Shown here one piece after another: positions 17,355 through 26,469 of a stretch of 64,000 nt of DNA. The notes beneath the pieces are model-generated. The model was not told the origin of the DNA, ran no database searches, and saw only the letters and a program-made list of their open reading frames with translations. The stretch comes from Gloeobacterales cyanobacterium ES-bin-313 (GTDB taxonomy: Bacteria; Cyanobacteriota; Cyanobacteriia; Gloeobacterales; Gloeobacteraceae), in the NCBI GenBank assembly GCA_014379585.1, contig JACMLN010000125.1, positions 1 through 64,000 of the forward strand, written 5' to 3'. Both the position numbers and the translations under genes were made by a program. How positions within the stretch are numbered: the stretch's first letter is position 1; every line of letters begins with the position of its first letter.

Positions 17355-20300
17355 TCATCCATTCAAGCGAATTGACTTCTCTTTGTTGCCACAAATAATT
17401 GGGTAAAGCGCAGGCAGCACGAGGAGGGTGAGGAGGGTCGAAGTAATCAGGCCACCGATAACTACTGTCGCTAGAGGGCGTTGGACTTCAGAACCGACCG
17501 ACGTCGCAATTGCCATGGGCACAAACCCCAAAGAGGCAACGAGTGCTGTCATTAGCACTGGGCGTAGGCGCAACTCCGTGCCTTCAATGGCCGCTTCCGC
17601 CGCAGACAGTCCAGCTTCCTGCTCAAGGCGGCGAATAGTGGAAACGAGTACCACGCCATTCAAGACCGCAACCCCAAAGAGGGCGATGAATCCGACTCCA
17701 GCGGTAATTGAGAGGGGCATTCCGCGTAGAGCAAGGGCGTAGAGGCCACCAGAGAGCGCTAAAGGAATATTCAAGAAAATCAATAAACCGGGGCGAACAC
17801 TGCCGAAAGTGGCATAGAGCAAGATGAAGATCAAAGTGAAAGCCAAAGGCACAAGAATAAACAGGCGCGATTGGGCTTCTTGGAGATCTTCAAATTGGCC
17901 ACCCCATTCCAAGCGATAGCCTGCCGGGATAACGACATTTTGCGCAACGGCTTCTTGGGCAGCAGCCACAAACCCACCCAAGTCTCGGTTGCGGACATTC
18001 AACTGAACCGTCAGATTGCGATCTCCTGAGCGGTGGGCAATTTGGGCTGGGCCTTCAATTTTCTCGATGGTGGCAACTTGGCTGAGGGGGACTAACTCGC
18101 GAGTCGCGGACATCGCAACAGGCAACGTGCCGATATCTTCGGGACGGGTCAGACTATCAGGAGCGAAGCGCACCGAAAGGTCGTAGCGCGGTTTTCCCTG
18201 GAAGATCGTGCCGACGACTTTGCCATCGACAGCCGCAGAGACCGTATCCATCGCATCTTGGGCATCGATGCCGTAAGCATTTAGGGCAGCACGATTCAAC
18301 TTGGCACTGACGATTGGCAATCCAGCAATCTGCTCGACTTTGATATCTTCGGCTCCCTGCACTTTGCTGACTGCTCCGGCAATTTGGTTGCCAACTTTTG
18401 TCAGAGTGGCCAAGTCTTGGCCGTAGAGTCGAATGGCCACAGCCCCCTTCGCGCCAGAAACCAGTTCGTTCATCCGCTGTTCGATGGGCTGACTAAAGGA
18501 AATACTGGCACCAGGAATTTCTTCTTCCAGCTTCTTGGCCATTGCTGCTTCGATCTCTGCTTGGGTCTTGGCGGTCGCCCACTGAGCCTGGGGTTTGAGG
18601 ATCACAAAGAAATCGGTTTCATCTGGCCCCATGGGGTCGAAAGCTTGCTCAGAGTGACCACTGCGGGCGACAGCCGTTTCGACATCTGGGAAAGTGCGAA
18701 CCACTTTTTCGATGAGCGTCGTCTGTTGAGCTGCTGCTTCGAGGGAACCTGAGACTGCCCGGTTAATGGTCAGCACCATCGACCCCTCTTTGAGGGTGGG
18801 AATAAATTCGGAACCTAAAAAGGGAATTAGCGTGAGGCTGCCAGCAAAAATGCCAAGCGCTACAAGCGTTGTAGGCAGAGGTTTCGACATGCAAAAAGCG
18901 AGGGCACGAGTGTAAGGCGGGCGAATCCAGCGCATTAAAAAAGTTTCTTTCTCCTCCGGGGTTTCTTGAATCAGAAAATAGGCGAGGGCAGGGGTAAGAA
19001 AGAGGGCAACCACAAGGGCACTGAGTAATCCAAAAACCACCGTTAAGGCCATGGGCTGAAAGGTCTTGCCCGCTACGCCAGTCAGAAAAAGCACTGGGAT
19101 GTAGACAACAGTGATGATCAAAACGGCAAACAGGATCGGTCTTGCCACTTCTGCGCTGGCTCTACCGATGACTGCGAGGCGATCTTTCGGCTCAGGTCGT
19201 TCTTCACTCAGGCGCCGGAGAATATTTTCGACCATCACCACCGAGCCATCGATCAAGATGCCAAAGTCGATTGCTCCCAAAGAAAGTAAGTTGCCCGAAG
19301 TATTGGTGATGACAAGAAAACCAATCGAACCGAGTAAAGCCAGAGGGATCGCGAGGGCTGCAATGATCCCCCCGCGCAAATTTCCGAGGACGACAAACAG
19401 AATAACGACCACCAGAATCGCCCCAACCGTTAAATTGTGCCAAACGGTCTCGATGGTTCGTTCGATCAACGTACCGCGATCGTAAAATGGCACAATTTCG
19501 ACATTGCCAGGGAGCGTCGGTTTGAGGATTTCAAGCCGTGCTTTGATCCGATCTACGAGTTGTTTGGAATTTTCACCCTTGCGCATGAGGACGATACCGA
19601 TCACGGTTTCGCCGTTGCCATTTTGGGTAACGACACTCTGGGAAAGCTTCTTGCCTTCGACAATTTTTCCTAAATCGCGAACGCGTACCGTTCCCCCCGC
19701 TGTGCGCTTGACCATGACATTACCGATGTCACTGAGACTATGGAGCATTCCTTCTGAGCGCAGCAGTACTTGGTTGCCGTTCTCGACACTGTAGCCACCT
19801 CCAGCATTGGCATTGTTGCGCTGGAGCGCATCCATCACTTCTGTGACTGTGACGTGAAAACCGTGCATCTTTTCTGGTTCTAGCCAAACTTGATACTCTT
19901 TGGCTTGACCGCCCATAGCCTGGACTTCGTCCACCCCTGGAACACTTTTCAATATGGGGATCACCTGCCAATCGAGGATGTCCCGCAACTGCATCAAACT
20001 GTAGCCAGAACCGCGCACCTCAAATTGATAGACCTCACCCAAACCCGTCGCCAAAGGCCCAAGCGCCATCTTTGCATTGATACTTTTAGGAATACTTTCC
20101 ATGGCGCTGCCCAAGCGCTCGGAAACCTGTTGTCGCGCCCAGTAAATATCTGTGCCATCTTCAAAAACGACAGTTACTTGGGAAAGTGCATACTTTGAAA
20201 TCGATCTTAGTTGAGTGAGTTTAGACATGCCCTGGAGAGATTGTTCGACAGGATAGGTGACATACTGCTCAACTTCTTGGGGAGCGAGTCCACGGGCATT

Positions 20301-20513
20301 TGTGGTGACTGTCACCTGAATATTCGAAATGTCTGGAACGGCGTCGATCCGAAGGTTCAAGAAGGCATAAATGCCAGCCAAAGTGGCTAAAACGGTGATG
20401 ACTAATAAGAAAATGCGTGCCTTTAACGCCCCTTCGACAAGCTTTTCAATCAAGCCATCTTCTTGGATTACTTTTTGAGGGCGCGGACTTTCTCGCTCTA
20501 GTGACTTGGTCAT
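17355..20513 (-). CDS. CusA/CzcA-family heavy-metal RND efflux pump
   Basis: A 1052-residue inner-membrane proton antiporter of the HME-RND class, with 12 membrane helices and two large periplasmic loops. The helix-4 signature AIDFGILIDGSVVMVEN carries the DFG and DG acidic residues typical of divalent-cation (Zn/Co/Ni/Cd) pumps rather than the copper/silver type. N-terminal YPVEQSLQGM and mid-protein LGSEFIPTLKEG match the family. Its ATG directly follows the stop of the adaptor gene (TAAATG), so the two are co-translated. No outer-membrane channel gene is present in this operon. Confidence 0.95.
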   Translation of the reverse strand: MTKSLERESPRPQKVIQEDGLIEKLVEGALKARIFLLVITVLATLAGIYAFLNLRIDAVPDISNIQVTVTTNARGLAPQEVEQYVTYPVEQSLQGMSKLTQLRSISKYALSQVTVVFEDGTDIYWARQQVSERLGSAMESIPKSINAKMALGPLATGLGEVYQFEVRGSGYSLMQLRDILDWQVIPILKSVPGVDEVQAMGGQAKEYQVWLEPEKMHGFHVTVTEVMDALQRNNANAGGGYSVENGNQVLLRSEGMLHSLSDIGNVMVKRTAGGTVRVRDLGKIVEGKKLSQSVVTQNGNGETVIGIVLMRKGENSKQLVDRIKARLEILKPTLPGNVEIVPFYDRGTLIERTIETVWHNLTVGAILVVVILFVVLGNLRGGIIAALAIPLALLGSIGFLVITNTSGNLLSLGAIDFGILIDGSVVMVENILRRLSEERPEPKDRLAVIGRASAEVARPILFAVLIITVVYIPVLFLTGVAGKTFQPMALTVVFGLLSALVVALFLTPALAYFLIQETPEEKETFLMRWIRPPYTRALAFCMSKPLPTTLVALGIFAGSLTLIPFLGSEFIPTLKEGSMVLTINRAVSGSLEAAAQQTTLIEKVVRTFPDVETAVARSGHSEQAFDPMGPDETDFFVILKPQAQWATAKTQAEIEAAMAKKLEEEIPGASISFSQPIEQRMNELVSGAKGAVAIRLYGQDLATLTKVGNQIAGAVSKVQGAEDIKVEQIAGLPIVSAKLNRAALNAYGIDAQDAMDTVSAAVDGKVVGTIFQGKPRYDLSVRFAPDSLTRPEDIGTLPVAMSATRELVPLSQVATIEKIEGPAQIAHRSGDRNLTVQLNVRNRDLGGFVAAAQEAVAQNVVIPAGYRLEWGGQFEDLQEAQSRLFILVPLAFTLIFILLYATFGSVRPGLLIFLNIPLALSGGLYALALRGMPLSITAGVGFIALFGVAVLNGVVLVSTIRRLEQEAGLSAAEAAIEGTELRLRPVLMTALVASLGFVPMAIATSVGSEVQRPLATVVIGGLITSTLLTLLVLPALYPIICGNKEKSIRLNG

Positions 20514-21773
20514 TTATTCGCCTCCTAGGCTGGCTTTGAGCGCTTCAGATTTCAGAATAAAAGAGCCATCGGTGACCACTTGCTGTCCTGCAATCAAACC
20601 ACTTGTTGCTTCAACATAATCGCTAGAGTGTTCTCCCAGACTGATAGTTTGCATCCGATAGGTATGGGGTTGAACACGAACAAAGACGACAGTTTTGCCT
20701 TCGACTTGTTGGACTGAGGCTGAGGGAATTGCCAGAACAGTTTTAGTGTTTCCCGCCAACGCTTGGGCAAGAACCAGCATCCCTGGTTTCAAAATCCCCT
20801 CAGAATTGGCGATCGCTGCACGTACCCCAACTGTGCGGGCTTGGGCATCGAAATTCTCGCCGAGGCGAATCACCCTTCCTCTAAACGTCTTTCCTGGAGC
20901 AACCTCACTGGTGAATTGTACAGGCGCACCGAGGTGCAGTGAAGCGACCTCTGATTGGGGAACTTCGAGCATCGCCCAGACTTCGTCTAGATTGCTGATA
21001 TCGAAAAGGTGTTCGTGCATCCCACTCGCCGCCGTTGAAACGGGACTGACACTCTGACCGGGCTGAATGGCGCGGATCGTAATCGTGCCACTGACTGGAC
21101 TGCGTAGCGCCAATTCACTCGTAATCGTTCCGCCTCCAGCGACACGAAAAGCACTCAGACGGGCGTTGGATGCGGCAAGATTGGACTGTGCAGCCGCATA
21201 CATCGTCTTCGTAGCCGCCAATTCAGAACGGATCACGTCGTAGCGACCCTGGGCAGATTGGACATCCCGCAGGGCACTGATGCCCTTTTGGTTGAGACTT
21301 TTTTCGCGTTCGAAGTCCGCTTTGGCCAAGGCAACACGTCCATCGGTCAGTTGAATTTGGGCTTGGGCTTCTTGTACTTTCGCTCTTGCCGTCAGGTTAG
21401 CAGCCTGGGCATCTCCCAGTTCAGGGCTGCTGATATAGGCCAAAATCTGGCCGCGTTGGACGGTCTGACCGACATCGGCAAGTACGCGAGTGACAATCCC
21501 GGCCACTGGGGGAGTGACAATCCCAGAATTATTCGTAGGTGCCTCGATGGAGGAGGAGAACAGCGCTGGACTGGCCAAAGAACGGCGCGCGACCGGCTGA
21601 ACAGTGATCCCTGCTCGCTTTTCCATTTGATCTGTGAGCGTGTAGGTGCCTGGAGAGGTAGCCGCTGCGCTACTGTCTGGAGGGGGAGTCGCCGTTATTT
21701 TTGGATTGCTACAGCCAAACAGCACGGTGGTGCTCAGGGCAAGAGGCAAGAGGCGCTTCAATATCATCGACAT
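20514..21773 (-). CDS. RND efflux periplasmic adaptor (CzcB-like lipoprotein)
   Basis: A 419-residue membrane-fusion protein. The N-terminus is a lipoprotein signal with lipobox LFGC (Cys about residue 21). Then follow the lipoyl/barrel-sandwich strand VLADVGQTVQRGQILAYI, a long alpha-helical hairpin (about 130-215), and beta-barrel and membrane-proximal domains ending GQQVVTDGSFILKSEALKA. It links the CzcA-type pump to an outer-membrane factor encoded elsewhere. First gene of a likely operon reading leftward through czcA-, NiCoT- and cobW-like genes. ATG at 21773 or the next ATG six bases later may be used. Confidence 0.93.
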   Translation of the reverse strand: MSMILKRLLPLALSTTVLFGCSNPKITATPPPDSSAAATSPGTYTLTDQMEKRAGITVQPVARRSLASPALFSSSIEAPTNNSGIVTPPVAGIVTRVLADVGQTVQRGQILAYISSPELGDAQAANLTARAKVQEAQAQIQLTDGRVALAKADFEREKSLNQKGISALRDVQSAQGRYDVIRSELAATKTMYAAAQSNLAASNARLSAFRVAGGGTITSELALRSPVSGTITIRAIQPGQSVSPVSTAASGMHEHLFDISNLDEVWAMLEVPQSEVASLHLGAPVQFTSEVAPGKTFRGRVIRLGENFDAQARTVGVRAAIANSEGILKPGMLVLAQALAGNTKTVLAIPSASVQQVEGKTVVFVRVQPHTYRMQTISLGEHSSDYVEATSGLIAGQQVVTDGSFILKSEALKASLGGE

Positions 21774-21900
21774 AGCAGACCGTCCGTTACGCTAACTTCC
21801 AATAAAGAGGAAGATCCTGAAGTAAAAATGAAATTCCGAAACAATCAGAAAAAAAACCGCAAAGTCTTACAATCTGTGTGCGTGGGGAGGGGCTAGGAAA
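21774..21900. promoter_or_regulatory. Divergent promoter region, czcB-like / Anbu
   Basis: A 127-base AT-rich spacer between divergent genes, containing a run of eight adenines near 21848-21857. It should hold the promoters for the metal-efflux operon and for the Anbu gene. No Zur-like palindrome was recognised. Confidence 0.35.
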
Positions 21901-22626
21901 ATGACATACTGCTTAGGATTGCTGATGGAGTCAGGTTTGGTACTTGCGGCAGACTCGCGCACCAATGCGGGTTTAGACTACATCTCTAGTTATCGGAAAC
22001 TCTTTGACTTTTCGATCCAAGGCGAGCGCATCCTCTATATTCTTACCTCTGGCAACCTCTCGATCACCCAATCTGTCATCAATCTTTTGCGACAAGACTT
22101 GGCAGATGGATCAGAAAACTTACAGACTGTGCCAACGATGTTTTCGGCTTGCCAGTACATCGGTCAGATCCTCCGCTCCACGGAAGAACGGGATCGCCCG
22201 ATCCTAGAAAAAGATCGCATCGACCATCGCGTCAGCCTGATCGTTGCTGGGCAATTTCGTGGGGAAGATCCAGCCCTCTACCTCGTCTATACCCAAGGAA
22301 ACTTTATTCAAGCCAGTGAAGAAACACCCTTCATCCAGATTGGCGAAACCAAGTATGGTAAACCGATTTTGGATCGTGCTTTTAACTATCATTCCAGCTT
22401 GCAGCGTGCTGCGCTGTGCGGTTTACTCTCCATGGATTCGACGATGATTTCCAACCTGTCCGTCGGCTCCCCAGTCGATCTGGTGATCTACGCTAAGGAC
22501 AGCTTCAAAACCACCCACAGGTCACGCTTGCAAGAGACAGATCCTTTTTGGGTGACAATGCGCCGTACTTGGCAAAAGTCCCTTAAAAGTGCCTTCGACC
22601 ATTTGCCTGAGTTGCCCTTAGACTAA
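21901..22626 (+). CDS. Anbu (bacterial proteasome-like peptidase homologue)
   Basis: A 241-residue protein of the Anbu (BPH) family, an ancestral Ntn-hydrolase related to proteasome subunits. The start MTYCLGLLMESGLVLAADSR places the presumed nucleophile Thr directly after the initiator Met, followed by the RTNAGLDYISSYRKL segment characteristic of the family. Family proteins form open-helix oligomers; the substrate is unknown. The ATG follows AGGAAA. Usual Anbu operon partners (alpha-E, circularly permuted ATP-grasp, transglutaminase-like proteins) are not present here. Instead it is followed by DUF427 and FG-GAP genes. Confidence 0.92.
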   Translation: MTYCLGLLMESGLVLAADSRTNAGLDYISSYRKLFDFSIQGERILYILTSGNLSITQSVINLLRQDLADGSENLQTVPTMFSACQYIGQILRSTEERDRPILEKDRIDHRVSLIVAGQFRGEDPALYLVYTQGNFIQASEETPFIQIGETKYGKPILDRAFNYHSSLQRAALCGLLSMDSTMISNLSVGSPVDLVIYAKDSFKTTHRSRLQETDPFWVTMRRTWQKSLKSAFDHLPELPLD

Positions 22627-22690
22627 TGCAAGATTGCGTTTCGGGTTTGAACAGTGGCAATATACCCTTAGGTAGGGTTGAGAATAGACT

Positions 22691-23179
22691 ATGCAGCGTA
22701 TTGAACCACAGGAAGGTCAGGAGTCCGTCTGGGATTATCCAAGACCACCACGCCTTGAAGCGACAACCAAGCAGTTGCGTATTCTGTTTGGGGGGGAAGA
22801 AATTGCGAATACGGTTTCTGGATGGCGGGTACTCGAAACGAGCCATCCCCCTGTTTACTATCTACCTCTTGCTGATATTCGCATTGATTATTTGATCAAG
22901 TCGCCGCGTAGTTCTTTTTGCGAATTCAAGGGTGTGGCGACCTATTGGACGCTCCAAATTGGCAGAGAAAGTGCACAAGATGCTGCTTGGAGTTACGAAG
23001 CACCGACAGCAGACTTTGAATCAATTCGTGGCTATCTCGCCTTTTACGCCAGTCGGATGCAAGCATGTTATGTGGATGGAGAGCAAGTTCAAGCCCAAGT
23101 CGGGGATTTTTACGGTGGATGGATTACAGAAGCAGTTGTGGGTCCATTTAAGGGTGGTGTCGGCACTTGGGGTTGGTAG
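22691..23179 (+). CDS. DUF427 domain protein
   Basis: A 162-residue protein containing the DUF427 fold, recognisable from SHPPVYYLPLADIRIDYL, CEFKGVATYWTL and the AWSYEAPTADFESIRGYLAFY segments (about residues 55-125). The family has a compact beta-barrel with conserved Lys/Trp residues and no established function. The C-terminal extension (about 130-162) ends GGVGTWGW. The stop codon is followed immediately by the ATG of the next gene (TAGATG), so the pair is translated together. Confidence 0.88.
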   Translation: MQRIEPQEGQESVWDYPRPPRLEATTKQLRILFGGEEIANTVSGWRVLETSHPPVYYLPLADIRIDYLIKSPRSSFCEFKGVATYWTLQIGRESAQDAAWSYEAPTADFESIRGYLAFYASRMQACYVDGEQVQAQVGDFYGGWITEAVVGPFKGGVGTWGW

Positions 23180-24559
23180 ATGTTTATTGATCGTTCTGAG
23201 CTGATCAAAGAAAACTTTGCCCAGTTGCACTACGGCGTCGCCGTGGTCGATGTGGACAACGACGGTGAATTTGAGCTGTTTGTGGCTGGATATGGAGCTG
23301 CGAACCGCGTTCTGAAGTGGAATGGTTCTGCCTTTATCGATATTGCCGATCCAACTTTGGCGGATATTGAGCGCCAAGCAATTGGTGTTGCCGCAGCAGA
23401 TCTCGATGGCGATGGCCGCGAAGAAATTTATGTTCTCTGTACGGATGTGTATGCAGGTCGCAAGCGCTTCGGGGATCGGCTATTCGACTTTCAAAGTAGT
23501 AAATATTCTGGTTTGGGGGGTTGGGTCGATCTGTTTGACTTGCCACAAAATGCAGACTCTTTGAATTTGACTGCAGGCCGCTCTGTGCTGGCTCTAGATC
23601 GCAAAGGCAAAGGCCGCTATGGCTTTTTTGTCGCCAACTACGGTGGGCCGATGCGTCTATACGAATTGGACAACGAGGGCTTTTTGGCTGACTGTGCCCC
23701 CCAAGCCGATCTCGCCCTCGTTACGGGTGGGCGTGGATTGATCGCAGCACCGCTCGTTTCTGAAGCCCTCGATATCTTTGCGGCCAACGAACAGGGAGCA
23801 AACTTTTTGTTCCAAAGCCAAAAAGACGGAACTTTCGAAAATGTCGCAGCGCTTTGGGGACTTGCTGACGAGGCGGAAAATGGACGGGGGGTGTCCCTAT
23901 TTGATGAAGATGGACAGTTTGGGATTATCTACGGCAATTGGCAAGGAGCGCATCGGCTCATGCGCCGAGGGCAGGATTGCTACTACGACGATGCGCCGCC
24001 GGAAATGGCCGCACCGAGCCTGATTCGTACTGTCATCGCTGCTGATTTTGATAACGATGGCGAACTAGAGATCTTTTTTAACAACATCGGTGAACCAAAT
24101 CGGCTGTTTGGTAAGCGCTCCGGGGTTTGGATCCAGTTGCCGATCGGTGATGCCCTCGATCCTTTTGGCCTAGGCACGGGGGCAGCCATTGGCGATTTCG
24201 ATGGCGATGGTCGCCTCGAACTGCTGATTAGCCACGGTGAATCTGCTCCTCAGCCGCTTAGCTTTTTCCAAACTGCGGATCAAGGCAACTATTGGCTACG
24301 GATTCTGCCTTTGACGCCCCAAGGTGCGCCAGCCCGAGGCGCAACAGTCACCCTCAAGGCGAATGGCCGTATCTATCGCAGAATAATCGACTGTGGGAGC
24401 GGCTATCTTTGTCAAATGGAACCTGTCGCCCACTTTGGTCTTGGCAAAAGTGCAGCTGTCGAAAGTGTGAGTGTGCGTTGGTTAGATGGTCGATCGTTGG
24501 TGATTGAAAATCCGCTAGCCAATCAGCTTTTACGTGTTCCCTACCCGGTTGTCCGATGA
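23180..24559 (+). CDS. FG-GAP repeat / ASPIC-UnbV (CRTAC1-like) protein
   Basis: A 459-residue beta-propeller with at least five calcium-binding-like DxDxDGxxE repeats (for example DVDNDGEFELF, DLDGDGREEIY, DFDNDGELEIF, DFDGDGRLELL). A C-terminal ASPIC/UnbV domain (about 370-455) shows the characteristic GARGATVTL-like and HFGLGKSAAVESVSVRW motifs. Most relatives are exported, but no signal peptide is present here, so the location is uncertain. Start and stop both touch neighbours: TAGATG upstream, and a 4-base overlap with the ABC ATPase downstream. Confidence 0.9.
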   Translation: MFIDRSELIKENFAQLHYGVAVVDVDNDGEFELFVAGYGAANRVLKWNGSAFIDIADPTLADIERQAIGVAAADLDGDGREEIYVLCTDVYAGRKRFGDRLFDFQSSKYSGLGGWVDLFDLPQNADSLNLTAGRSVLALDRKGKGRYGFFVANYGGPMRLYELDNEGFLADCAPQADLALVTGGRGLIAAPLVSEALDIFAANEQGANFLFQSQKDGTFENVAALWGLADEAENGRGVSLFDEDGQFGIIYGNWQGAHRLMRRGQDCYYDDAPPEMAAPSLIRTVIAADFDNDGELEIFFNNIGEPNRLFGKRSGVWIQLPIGDALDPFGLGTGAAIGDFDGDGRLELLISHGESAPQPLSFFQTADQGNYWLRILPLTPQGAPARGATVTLKANGRIYRRIIDCGSGYLCQMEPVAHFGLGKSAAVESVSVRWLDGRSLVIENPLANQLLRVPYPVVR

Positions 24560-25293
24560 TCCGTATCGAAAAGATCCAAAAGCGCTACGGTGAGCGTACT
24601 GTCCTTTCCTCGACAAGTCTTGTATTTGCTGAGGGGCAGACTACAGCGTTGATTGGGCCAAGTGGTTGCGGTAAATCGACTTTGCTGCGGTTGATCGCTG
24701 GGCTGATCGTGCCGGATAGTGGGCGTATCTTTCTTGGTAGCGAGGAACTGACCCCTGAGAATGGTGAAACGCAGCGCCGCCGCATCGGCTATGTGATCCA
24801 GGATGGCGGACTGTTTCCCCATCTAAGCGCCTACGAAAATGTTGTACTCCTGGCAAAATTTCTTCAGCATCCTGCAAGCTGGGTTGAAGAACGTGTTCGT
24901 GAACTGGCTGAACTGGTTCAACTGCCTGAGTCAGCCCTAGAACGGTTTCCCCGCGAACTTTCCGGCGGACAGCGCCAACGGGTCGGGTTAATGCGTGCTC
25001 TGATGTTGGATCCGAAGATCATTCTCCTCGACGAGCCACTTGGTGCCCTCGATCCGATCACCCGTAGTGAGTTGCAGACCCAACTGAAAGCGATCTTTGC
25101 GACACTTGGCAAAACGGTTGTCTTAGTGACCCACGACATGGGCGAAGCTGCTTATTTCGCCGAAACGATTCTCTTGATGCGCGATGGCCATGTGATTCAA
25201 CAAGGATCCCTCGCAGACTTACTCGAACGCCCCGCAGAGCCTTATGTTCGGGAATTTATCCGTGCCCAACGCTCTCCCCTGCCACAACTATGA
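24556..25293 (+). CDS. ABC transporter ATP-binding protein (osmoprotectant/ProV-like), orphan
   Basis: A 245-residue ATPase with Walker A GPSGCGKST (about 33-41), Q-loop YVIQDGGLFPHL, signature LSGGQRQRV, Walker B ILLDEPLGALD and H-loop VTHDM. Sequence style is that of the glycine betaine/choline or EgtU type (OpuCA). No permease or binding-protein gene is adjacent and there is no CBS domain, so its membrane partner must be encoded elsewhere or the system is reduced. The ATG overlaps the previous stop by four bases (ATGA). Confidence 0.92.
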   Translation: MIRIEKIQKRYGERTVLSSTSLVFAEGQTTALIGPSGCGKSTLLRLIAGLIVPDSGRIFLGSEELTPENGETQRRRIGYVIQDGGLFPHLSAYENVVLLAKFLQHPASWVEERVRELAELVQLPESALERFPRELSGGQRQRVGLMRALMLDPKIILLDEPLGALDPITRSELQTQLKAIFATLGKTVVLVTHDMGEAAYFAETILLMRDGHVIQQGSLADLLERPAEPYVREFIRAQRSPLPQL

Positions 25294-25403
25294 ATGTAAT
25301 CCCCCAGGTTCCGAGAGGTGTATCTTTGTCTTCTCGCTTTCCCTTTAAATGCCTATCATAAAGTAGGTGCCTTGCACTGCCGCCCCGTCCTGCAGGAATA
25401 GTG

Positions 25404-25748
25404 ATGAAGAACAAATATGTCGCAGCCCTCCTTGCTTTTTTTCTGGGTGGTATCGGAATCCACAAGTTTTACCTAGGGCGCACCGGGGCTGGCATTGCTT
25501 ACTTGATCTTTTTCTGGACATTTATCCCTGGAATGATCGCTTTTTTTGAATCCATTATTTTGTTGTTTATGCCAGAGTCAGAATTTAATTTCAAGTTCAA
25601 TGGCCAGTTTGTCTCACCGGCTTTGTCTTCAGGCAATCCGATTCAAGAAGCCCTCGCCCTCGAAAAGTTGGCAGAATTGCAGGCAAAAGGCTTGATTACT
25701 GAAAATGAATTCGAAGCAAAGCGGCGGCAAATTTTAGACCGAATGTAG
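25404..25748 (+). CDS. TM2 domain protein with C-terminal SHOCT-like motif
   Basis: A 114-residue membrane protein. Residues about 1-58 are the TM2 domain: two hydrophobic helices around the GGIGIHKFYLGRTGAGI turn. The last 35 residues (ALEKLAELQAKGLITENEF...) are a SHOCT-type helical hairpin often found at termini of oligomerising proteins. ATG at 25404 is preferred because AGGA ends six bases upstream. The GTG at 25401 is too close. It is followed after 16 bases by an HhH membrane protein, probably the same transcript. Confidence 0.88.
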   Translation: MKNKYVAALLAFFLGGIGIHKFYLGRTGAGIAYLIFFWTFIPGMIAFFESIILLFMPESEFNFKFNGQFVSPALSSGNPIQEALALEKLAELQAKGLITENEFEAKRRQILDRM

Positions 25749-25764
25749 ATAGCAGGGGAAATTA

Positions 25765-26469
25765 GTGAAAGCACAGTCAGTTCCTGGTTGGTTTTATCTT
25801 GCTGCCGTCCCGGCCATCGGTTGGGTTCCACTTTTGATCGCTGGTTATCAAGCCAAGTCAAAGGGCTGGATGATGAGTGCTGCAATGTACGGCGCCTTGA
25901 GCTTAACTGGATCGATTGCGGATCCACTGGCTGGTTTTGTCACTATCGGCTGGCTTGGAGCCATTATTCATCTAGCTGCGATTCGTGGACAGTATCAGGA
26001 GCGTTTGCGTCTATCAGCTCCCAATGCTCGCATTGGCAGTCGCCAAGAAGCAGAACTTGCTCAGCAAATGGGAAAACGGATCGACATTAACAAAGCTTCT
26101 CAAGATGAATTGGTCTATCAGCTCAATTTATCGATTTTGCAGGCGAACAAAATATTAGAAATGCGCCGTGCTGGTGCTATGTTCACTTCTATGCAGCAAC
26201 TTGCTTCCTACACTGGGATTCCTTTCGCAAAGTTACAAGAAGTCGAACCGATCGTAGCGTTTCTCTACTACGATGATGGCCAGGGTTACGAACGATGGAC
26301 TCGCGTCAATACCCTGAGTGCTGATGAAATTAGTCGAGAATTTGCTCTTCCTGCACCAACGGCTCAACGGCTAGTCTTTGAGCGCGATCAAGGTGGAAGT
26401 TTTAGCTCACTTGCTCAGTTACGAGAACGGGTAAAACTCCCCTACGAACAGATCGAAAAGTTGTTCTAA
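25765..26469 (+). CDS. Membrane protein with helix-hairpin-helix (ComEA-like) repeats
   Basis: A 234-residue protein. Three hydrophobic helices lie in the first 80 residues. A ComEA-type helix-hairpin-helix follows (about 105-155: RIDINKASQDELVYQLNL then LASYTGIPFAKLQEV). A second, weaker HhH-like copy lies at about 180-234 (RVNTLSADEISREFALP, LRERVKLPYEQIEKL). Such domains bind DNA or protein. An anchored DNA-binding or scaffold role is possible but unproven. Start GTG at 25765 follows AGGGG. The stop codon interlocks with that of the convergent pilin gene (26466-26469). Confidence 0.8.
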   Translation: MKAQSVPGWFYLAAVPAIGWVPLLIAGYQAKSKGWMMSAAMYGALSLTGSIADPLAGFVTIGWLGAIIHLAAIRGQYQERLRLSAPNARIGSRQEAELAQQMGKRIDINKASQDELVYQLNLSILQANKILEMRRAGAMFTSMQQLASYTGIPFAKLQEVEPIVAFLYYDDGQGYERWTRVNTLSADEISREFALPAPTAQRLVFERDQGGSFSSLAQLRERVKLPYEQIEKLF

